Assembly: GCA_028282805.1 (NCBI GenBank)
Contig: JANQHD010000033.1
Location: forward strand, 1-64,000
Length of the DNA: 64,000 bases
From: Phycisphaeraceae bacterium
GTDB taxonomy: Bacteria; Planctomycetota; Phycisphaerae; Phycisphaerales; Zrk34
Reading direction: 5' to 3'
Made by a program: the position numbers and the translations under genes
Shown here: one piece after another, positions 58,806-64,000 of the stretch
Numbering within the stretch: position 1 is the stretch's first letter
How the letters are laid out: the number at the start of each line of letters is the position of its first letter
Notes under the pieces: generated by a model
The model's input: the letters and a program-made list of their open reading frames with translations, nothing else
Databases searched by the model: none
What the model was told of the DNA's origin: nothing

Positions 58806-59921
58806 ATGAGACGTGTGATTGGTCGACGCTGGCGTACCGCCCTGGCCGCGCTTGTGCTGTTTGTTTTCACCGCCACGCCGGCCGGCGCGATGACCATCGC
58901 GACGGAACTGATCGGCGTCGATCACCTGAATGCGATGGCGCCGAACATCGACGGCGTCAACGACCTGACCGGCGCGGTGCAGCGCGTGGCGATCGTCGAC
59001 ACCGGCCTCGACGTCGACCACCCCGGCCTCGGCGGGCGCGTGGTCGCCGGCGTCAACTACGCCGCGGGCGGCGCGTGGGGCTCGACCTCGCCCGGCGCCT
59101 ACGAAGACGGCAACGGCCACGGCACGTTCGCCGCCGGCGTGATCGGCTCAAACCGGCCCGACCGCGTGGGCATCGCGCCGTTGATCGAGTTCGTGGCCGT
59201 GCGCGTGTTGGCCGACGACGGCAACGGCGGGTTCCTCGACGTGGCGCGCGGCCTGGAGTGGGTTGCGCGGAACGCCGCGAACCTGAACATCACCGCCGTC
59301 AACGTCTCGATCGGCACCTCCAGCGTGTTCGAAAACCCGCAACAGGTCACCGACTACACCGCCTTCAAACGCATCGAGGCGGCGCTGGATGACCTCGAGT
59401 CGCTCGACATCGTGACCGCGATCGCCAGCGGCAACGGCGGGTCGACCACCGGGCTCAGCGTGCCGGCGATCTACGAGCAATCCATCTCCGTGGGCGCGAC
59501 GACCGACGCGGACGCCGTCTGGCACGACACCAACCGCAACGCGCTGTTGGACCTGATGGCGCCCGGCGCTTCGATCGACTCGCTGTGGATGGCTGGCGGG
59601 ACCAGGAACGGCACGGGCACCAGCTTCGCCTCGCCCATGGTCGCCGGCGCCGCGGTGCTGCTGCGTGACGCCTACGAACAGTTCACCGACGACCTGGCCG
59701 GCGACTTCCCCAGTTTCCAGGACCGCGTGGTCGACGTGTTGCAACAGACCGGCACGCCGATCTACGACCCCGATTCGAGCCGCACTTATTTCCGCATCAA
59801 CGTCGACGCCGCCGTCGAAGCCGTCTACGCCGAGTTCGGTCATTCCGTGCCCGAACCGGCGAGCCTCGGCCTGCTGCTGGCGGGGACGTTGGTGTGCTTA
59901 CAACGACGCGAGACCGCATGA
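58806..59921 (+). CDS. subtilisin-like S8 protease with PEP-CTERM tail
   Basis: The 371-residue exported serine protease has a signal peptide (about residues 1-28), then the S8 triad: Asp65 (IVDTGLD), His105 (NGHGTFAAG) and Ser273 (GTSFASPM), with the oxyanion region ASGNGG. The C-terminus is a PEP-CTERM sorting signal: VPEPASLGLL, a hydrophobic helix and a basic end (QRRE). Such proteins are processed at the membrane by an exosortase; no exosortase gene is in the window. Role and substrate are unknown. Confidence 0.9.
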   Translation: MRRVIGRRWRTALAALVLFVFTATPAGAMTIATELIGVDHLNAMAPNIDGVNDLTGAVQRVAIVDTGLDVDHPGLGGRVVAGVNYAAGGAWGSTSPGAYEDGNGHGTFAAGVIGSNRPDRVGIAPLIEFVAVRVLADDGNGGFLDVARGLEWVARNAANLNITAVNVSIGTSSVFENPQQVTDYTAFKRIEAALDDLESLDIVTAIASGNGGSTTGLSVPAIYEQSISVGATTDADAVWHDTNRNALLDLMAPGASIDSLWMAGGTRNGTGTSFASPMVAGAAVLLRDAYEQFTDDLAGDFPSFQDRVVDVLQQTGTPIYDPDSSRTYFRINVDAAVEAVYAEFGHSVPEPASLGLLLAGTLVCLQRRETA

Positions 59922-59976
59922 GACCGACACGCCGGCTTAACGCCGGCGCCCACGGGGCGATGCAGGGGAGGATGAA

Positions 59977-60007
59977 CCCGGAGTCGGCAACGACTTCGGG
60001 CTTTTTT
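59977..60007 (+). terminator. terminator after the subtilase gene
   Basis: CCCGGAGTCG pairs with CGACTTCGGG (one G-U) and is followed by CTTTTTT. Confidence 0.9.
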
Positions 60008-60010
60008 GTT

Positions 60011-60103
60011 AGTCAATCAGTCAATCAGTCAACTGGTTAGTCGGACCGAATATAATCTGATTGACCAGTTGACCAGTTGACCAGTTGACCAGTTGACCAA
60101 TCA
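60011..60103. repeat. TTGACCAG-type slipped repeat
   Basis: AGTCAATC words on the left and five copies of GTTGACCA-type words on the right surround a core that matches, in reverse, the core of the element at 18118. The stop codon of gpsA lies at the right edge. Confidence 0.75.
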
Positions 60104-61114
60104 CCCGATGGTCTCCGCCTTGGGCGCGCGCGTCATTAGCTGGCTGATGCCGTCGATGGGGTCGAGGCCCTCGAACAGCACCGCGTGCACCGCGGCGGTG
60201 ATGGGCATGTCGATCCGTTTGTCGGCGGCGATCTGCATGACCGACCTGGTCGTCGGCACGCCCTCGACCACGCCCGGCACCTTCGCCAGCACGTCGTCGA
60301 GCTTCATGCCCTTGCCGAGCAGCTCGCCCGCCGAGCGGTTGCGACCGGTGGGGCTGAAGCACGTGGTCGCCAGGTCGCCGACGCCGGTGATGCCGAAGAA
60401 CGTCTCGCGGCTCGCGCCGAGCGCCACGCCGAAGCGTGTGATCTCCGCCAGGCCGCGCGAGAGCAGCGCGCTCTTGGCGTTGTTGCCCGCCTGCAAGCCG
60501 TCGAGGATGCCCGCGGCCACGGCGATCACGTTCTTCAGCGCGCCGGCGAGTTCGACGCCGAGCACGTCGTCGTGCGTGTACACCCGGAACCAGCTGGTGG
60601 TAAACGCGTCCTGCAACTGTTGTGCGAGCGGCGCGTCGTCGCTGGCCACGCACACCGTCGCCGGCAGGCAGCGGGCCAGCTCGTCGGCGACCGACGGCCC
60701 CGACAGCACGGCCAGCGGGCCGGGCCGATCATCTTTCAACACCTCGGCGATGATCTCGGTGGGGCGCAGCGACGTGTCGTTCTCGATGCCCTTGGCGACG
60801 GACACGATCGGCACGCCCGCCGGCAGCTTGCCGACGAGGCGCTGCCAGACCGCCCGCTTGTACTGCGTGGGGATCGCGCTGACGACCAGCTGCGCCCCGG
60901 CCATCGCCTCGTGGTCGTCGGCGGTGAGCTTCAGCGAACCGGGCAGCGGGATGCCCGGCAGGAAGTGTTTGTTCTCGCCGGCGCGGATGGTGTCGGTGAC
61001 CTGATCGGCGAAGGGCCCCCAGATCGTGACCGGGTGCTGCTTGGAATCGAGGATCAGGGCGCAGGCCGTGGCCATCGCGCCGTCGCCGATGACGGTGATG
61101 CGGGTGTTGGACAT
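60101..61114 (-). CDS. gpsA: glycerol-3-phosphate dehydrogenase [NAD(P)+]
   Basis: The enzyme reduces dihydroxyacetone phosphate to glycerol 3-phosphate, the backbone of phospholipids. The 337-residue protein has a Rossmann loop GDGAMA (residues 10-15, Ala in place of the usual third Gly), VSVAKGIE, LSGPSVADELA, VELAGALKNVIAVAAGI with the catalytic Lys, and TGVGDLATTCFSPTGRNR. The altered loop might affect cofactor preference. The stop codon lies in the repeat at 60011-60103. Confidence 0.95.
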   Translation of the reverse strand: MSNTRITVIGDGAMATACALILDSKQHPVTIWGPFADQVTDTIRAGENKHFLPGIPLPGSLKLTADDHEAMAGAQLVVSAIPTQYKRAVWQRLVGKLPAGVPIVSVAKGIENDTSLRPTEIIAEVLKDDRPGPLAVLSGPSVADELARCLPATVCVASDDAPLAQQLQDAFTTSWFRVYTHDDVLGVELAGALKNVIAVAAGILDGLQAGNNAKSALLSRGLAEITRFGVALGASRETFFGITGVGDLATTCFSPTGRNRSAGELLGKGMKLDDVLAKVPGVVEGVPTTRSVMQIAADKRIDMPITAAVHAVLFEGLDPIDGISQLMTRAPKAETIG

Positions 61115-61168
61115 GGGATTAGTTTACACGATGCGCCGGTGGGTCGGGGAGCGCTAAGCCGCAAGCGG

Positions 61169-61753
61169 CTAGCGGCCGTAGCGGTTGATGGCCTGGACGA
61201 CGCGGCGGTGCACGGCGGCGGGGCGGTGGGCCATCAGCCAGTACGACTCGGGCGCGGCGGTGCCGGCGGTGGCGAAGGCGATCGTGCCCAGGTTGAAGAT
61301 CCGCTCGCGCAACAGCTGGAGCATGTACGTGTGCTGGAGCTTGCGCAGCGGCGCCTCGAACACGAACCGCCGCAGGATGCCGGTGCGCGTGATCACGCGC
61401 TGGTCGGTCAGCACGTACAGCTGGAAGTACCAGTCGAGCATCTGCCAGGTCAGGCGCGCCAGCAGCGCCAGCACGCCAAGCAGCAGCGCCTGCGACTGGT
61501 TGATCAACAGGGACAGGTACGGGTCGGCCGCGAGGTAGACCACGGCGGTCAGGCCGACGATGAACAACAGGTGCCCGAGGCAGCCGAGCACGATGTACAG
61601 CGGCGAGGGCTTGAGCAGCAGGATGATCGTCTCGCCGCCCTGGATCAGGTCCGCGGGGAGGATGTCTTCGGCGCGGTCGAGGTTCAGCCCCAGCGCCGGC
61701 TCGCCGGGCTCGGTGAGGTGGGGCTGCGGCGGGATGGGGCTTTTGTCGTTCAA
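61169..61753 (-). CDS. bacterial PH domain membrane protein
   Basis: The 194-residue protein has two membrane helices (about 51-76 and 86-108) followed by a bacterial pleckstrin-homology domain (YVLTDQRVITRTGILRR, the bPH2/YdbS pattern). The start is TTG at 61753, overlapping the stop of hpt (TTGA), so the two genes are coupled. The function is not known. Confidence 0.8.
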   Translation of the reverse strand: MNDKSPIPPQPHLTEPGEPALGLNLDRAEDILPADLIQGGETIILLLKPSPLYIVLGCLGHLLFIVGLTAVVYLAADPYLSLLINQSQALLLGVLALLARLTWQMLDWYFQLYVLTDQRVITRTGILRRFVFEAPLRKLQHTYMLQLLRERIFNLGTIAFATAGTAAPESYWLMAHRPAAVHRRVVQAINRYGR

Positions 61754-62322
61754 GCCATCGCGCTCTGGGTCAGGGTGACGACGTCGGGCAGGTTGCGGTA
61801 GTAGCCGTCGTAGTCCAGCCCGTAGCCGACGACGAACTCGTCTTCGATGTCGAAGCCCACGTAGTCGGCGTGCACCGCCATCGCGGAGTCGATCTTCTTG
61901 CGCAGCAGCACGCACACCTTGATCGACGCGGGGTGGCGCGCCAGCAATTGCTCGCGCACCGCCGTGATGGTCCGGCCGGAGTCGAGGATGTCGTCGAGGA
62001 TCAGGATGTGCTGGTTGGACAGGTCATCGGGCAGCGCTGACTCGATGGTCACGCCCCGGTTGGACGTCGCCTTGCCGGGGTAGCTGCTGACGGTCAGCAA
62101 CCGGATGCGCATCATCAACGGCAGGTGGCGGATCAGGTCGGCGAGGAAGATCACGCTGCCGGTCATCAACGGCACGAGGGTGACGTCCTTGGGGTCTTCG
62201 GATTCGACGTGCGCATCGCCGACGTCGCGCGCGATGTCCTCGGCGATCTCCGCCGCGATCCCCGCCACCCGGTCGGCGATCGTGTGGCGGTCCAGCAGGA
62301 CTCGGTTGATCCGCATCGGCAT
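61750..62322 (-). CDS. hpt: hypoxanthine phosphoribosyltransferase
   Basis: The enzyme recycles hypoxanthine (and guanine) to nucleotides. The 190-residue protein has the PRPP-binding LILDDILDSGRTI and the DYVGFDIEDEFVVGYGLDY hood region of purine PRTases. The ATG at 62322 was chosen; upstream codons come from an intergenic repeat. Coupled to the PH-domain gene downstream. Confidence 0.93.
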   Translation of the reverse strand: MPMRINRVLLDRHTIADRVAGIAAEIAEDIARDVGDAHVESEDPKDVTLVPLMTGSVIFLADLIRHLPLMMRIRLLTVSSYPGKATSNRGVTIESALPDDLSNQHILILDDILDSGRTITAVREQLLARHPASIKVCVLLRKKIDSAMAVHADYVGFDIEDEFVVGYGLDYDGYYRNLPDVVTLTQSAMA

Positions 62323-62339
62323 TTCGGAAGGATAACAGG

Positions 62340-62436
62340 CAGATAGCCACCTAGCCATCGAGCCACCAAGCCACCGAGAACAAGGTGGCGCCCGCAACTT
62401 CTGGATGGCTGGTTGGCTCGATGGCTAGGTGGCTAC
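62340..62436. repeat. GGTGGCT-type inverted repeat
   Basis: AGCCACCTAGCCATCGAGCC faces GGCTCGATGGCTAGGTGGCT around a short centre with further GGATGGCTGG words. The cdsA stop codon lies inside the right arm, and the hpt start is 18 bases from the left arm. Confidence 0.85.
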
Positions 62437-63264
62437 GTGGAGCACCCAATACGCGACCGGCGCGACGAGCAGGGGGGAGTCGATGACGTCGAGGACGCCG
62501 CCGAAGCCGGGGATGGTGGCGCCGGAGTCTTTGACGCCGGCGTCGCGCTTGAACAGGGACATCATCAGGTCGCCGGCGTGGCCGACGAGGGCGAAGGTCA
62601 CGCCGCACAGCGCCGCGAGGCCGAGGGGGTAATCGCCGATGTCGTAGTGCCGGGCCAGCCAAGCTGCGCCGAGCGCGACGAGGATCGCGAAACCCACGGC
62701 GCCGGCCAGGCCTTCCCACGTCTTCTTCGGGCTGAGGAAGGGGATGAGCTTGTGCCTGCCGAGGGCGCGGCCGGTGAAGTACGCGCCGATGTCGCCGGAC
62801 TTGGTGATGAGCATGACGGCGAGCACGACGTAGGCGCTGTGGTCGTGGCGCATGGCGAGGAAGAAGCCGCCCATCACGCCGAGCGCGGTGACGATGAGCA
62901 GTGTGCCGCCCGCCGCGGCCATTGCGCCGACGAGTTCGGCCTTGCGGATGTGGAACGCGAGCGCGGCGACGCACACCACCGCCATCACGATCGCCACAAC
63001 CGGTGACGGCTGCGGGCAGTACACCGCCCACGCCGCGGCGACCGTGCCGAGCGCGGCGATCGCCTTGTTGACCGCCACGCCCTTCGCCTGGATCAGCTCC
63101 GCAAACTCGATCGCCCCCAGCGGCAGCAGCACCGCCGCGGCCGCGGCCAGCGCCAGGCCGGCGGGCCAGTCGGATAACCGCGTTTCGAGCAATGCGTCGA
63201 GCCAGAACAAACCGAGCAGGCCGGCGATCATGACGGGGCCGAAGATCAGGCGGTATTTGAGCAT
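62425..63264 (-). CDS. cdsA: phosphatidate cytidylyltransferase
   Basis: The enzyme makes CDP-diacylglycerol, the branch point of phospholipid synthesis, in the inner membrane. About seven hydrophobic helices are followed by the signature SLFKRDAGVKDSGATIPGFG, then GVLDVIDS. The usual H-G-G and D-R of this signature read F-G-G and D-V, while the key Lys-Asp and final Asp are kept. The last codons (HVAT and stop) come from the repeat at 62340-62436. uppS lies upstream in the same direction, 43 bases away. Confidence 0.9.
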   Translation of the reverse strand: MLKYRLIFGPVMIAGLLGLFWLDALLETRLSDWPAGLALAAAAAVLLPLGAIEFAELIQAKGVAVNKAIAALGTVAAAWAVYCPQPSPVVAIVMAVVCVAALAFHIRKAELVGAMAAAGGTLLIVTALGVMGGFFLAMRHDHSAYVVLAVMLITKSGDIGAYFTGRALGRHKLIPFLSPKKTWEGLAGAVGFAILVALGAAWLARHYDIGDYPLGLAALCGVTFALVGHAGDLMMSLFKRDAGVKDSGATIPGFGGVLDVIDSPLLVAPVAYWVLHVAT

Positions 63265-63299
63265 GGTGGGTAGTTTAGCAATGAATAGGCTTGGCCGGC

Positions 63300-63319
63300 G
63301 TGGTCACTTAAGTGACCAC
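63300..63319. repeat. 20-bp perfect palindrome at the uppS end
   Basis: The half-site is GTGGTCACTT. It covers the uppS stop codon (63308-63310). It could be a binding site or a short stem in the transcript; there is no T-run. Confidence 0.7.
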
Positions 63320-64000
63320 GCCACCCGGAGCGGTGGGCGCGGCCCCGAAATTGCGGCGACGCCGCGCGAAGTCGAGCAGCGCCCGGTGCAGCACGGCGAC
63401 GTCGAAGTCGGGCCAGAGCGTGTCGGTCACCCAGATCTCGGCGTAGCTGATCTGCCAGAGCAAAAAGTTGCTGATGCGCTGCTCGCCGGCGGTGCGGATC
63501 AGCAGGTCCGGCTCGGGCATGCCGGCGGTGTACAGATGGTTTTCGATGAGCTGCTCGTCGACGGCGTCGGGTGACAGGTTGCTGGTTTTCACCTGGTTGG
63601 CGATGTTGCGCACGGCGTCGGTGATCTCCTGGCGTGAGCCGTAGTTCAGCGCTAGCGCCAGCTGCATGCCGGTGTTGTCGCGCGTGGTCTCGGTGTTGCG
63701 GTCGAGTTCGGCGAGCACGGCCTGCGGCATCCCCTCGCGCCGGCCGATGTGGCGGAAGCGCAGGTTGTTGTCGAGCAGCTGCTGGCGTTCGCTGACAAGG
63801 TACTGCTCGTACAAGCCCATCAGCGCGCCGACCTCGTCGTCGGGCCGACGCAGCAGGTTCTCCGTGCTCAGCGCGTAGAGCGAGACGGCCTGAACACCCA
63901 GCCGCGCGCACTCGGCGACGATCGGCAGCACGGCTTCGGCGCCGCGTGCGTGGCCCACCGTGCGGCTCTTGCCCTGCGCCTGCGCCCACCGGCCGTTGCC
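63308..64000 (-). CDS. uppS: undecaprenyl diphosphate synthase, 5' end cut
   Basis: This cis-prenyltransferase makes the C55 carrier lipid for peptidoglycan and O-antigen synthesis. The gene runs off the right edge; the last visible residues before the cut are GNGRWAQ, part of the MDGNGRWA active-site motif, so only about 25-35 residues are missing. Further motifs are SLYALSTENL, LNYGSRQEI and PDLLIRTAGEQRISNFLLWQ. It is transcribed toward cdsA, the usual uppS-cdsA pairing. Confidence 0.95.
   Translation of the reverse strand, partial: GNGRWAQAQGKSRTVGHARGAEAVLPIVAECARLGVQAVSLYALSTENLLRRPDDEVGALMGLYEQYLVSERQQLLDNNLRFRHIGRREGMPQAVLAELDRNTETTRDNTGMQLALALNYGSRQEITDAVRNIANQVKTSNLSPDAVDEQLIENHLYTAGMPEPDLLIRTAGEQRISNFLLWQISYAEIWVTDTLWPDFDVAVLHRALLDFARRRRNFGAAPTAPGGVVT

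Noticed and set aside
60011-60103. CRISPR or phage attachment site
   Set aside because: The repeated words are only 8-10 bases and contiguous. No integrase or spacer structure is present.

Overview
The window is about 67% GC chromosomal DNA from a diderm bacterium. Several features point to the Planctomycetota, most likely the class Phycisphaerae: a type I sulfatase, prepilin/H-X9-DG-type proteins, a subtilase with a PEP-CTERM tail, DUF3179 and DUF2934 proteins, HpnH, and MreB together with lipid A and heptose genes. The placement is inferred from gene content; no rRNA gene is present. There are about 60 protein genes, no tRNA or rRNA gene, no transposase and no CRISPR array.

Layout. 1-2087: an AT-richer accessory stretch of small unrecognised ORFs. 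2088-4721: alpha-glucan phosphorylase. 4722-5323: a non-coding region with a duplicated 32-bp palindrome. 5324-11310: an unknown protein, argF-argB (minus strand), an outer-membrane barrel protein, an M24 peptidase, a NYN-domain nuclease and purE. 11449-13153: an ECF sigma factor with its probable membrane anti-sigma partner. 13436-17726: hpnH, a secreted S1C protease carrying a DnaJ-type zinc finger, a CBM48 protein, and a histone-H1-like/DUF2934 protein behind a near-perfect sigma-54 promoter. 17808-25361: a MazG-like protein, lnt with a HEAT protein, then coiled-coil and small membrane proteins leading into mreB-mreC-mreD. 25403-29246: a partial division cluster, rsmH, LysM protein, ftsL-like, ftsI. 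29343-32182: sulfatase and a coiled-coil membrane protein. 32305-37083: a tightly overlapping lipopolysaccharide operon (GT9 heptosyltransferase, DUF2062, maf, lpxK, hldE). 37138-44479: a tandem PTPS protein, pseudopilin, MFS carrier, rplU, DUF3179, a cysteine-poor family 4 UDG, a candidate structured RNA, and an isoaspartyl peptidase. 44624-57588: rplK-rplA-rplJ-rplL, a LysE exporter, an unknown gene, and rpoB-rpoC. 58016-64000: a PII protein without Tyr51, a PEP-CTERM subtilase, gpsA, a PH-domain protein, hpt, cdsA and a truncated uppS.

Much of the window serves envelope growth. lnt, lpxK, hldE, GT9 and the barrel protein build the outer membrane. mreBCD, ftsL/ftsI and uppS serve peptidoglycan synthesis. 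cdsA and gpsA make phospholipid precursors, and hpnH makes hopanoids.

Two non-coding signals stand out. One is an ORF-poor unit at 42799-43253 with a near-consensus promoter, a long three-block closing stem, several nested hairpins and a terminator; I could not assign it to a known RNA family. The other is a set of at least six unrelated families of intergenic hairpins built from slipped short words. Their arms often sit exactly at gene 3' ends, and in at least nine cases the stop codon lies in or within a few bases of the repeat. They even interrupt the mreB/mreC, rplK/rplA and rplJ/rplL spacers.
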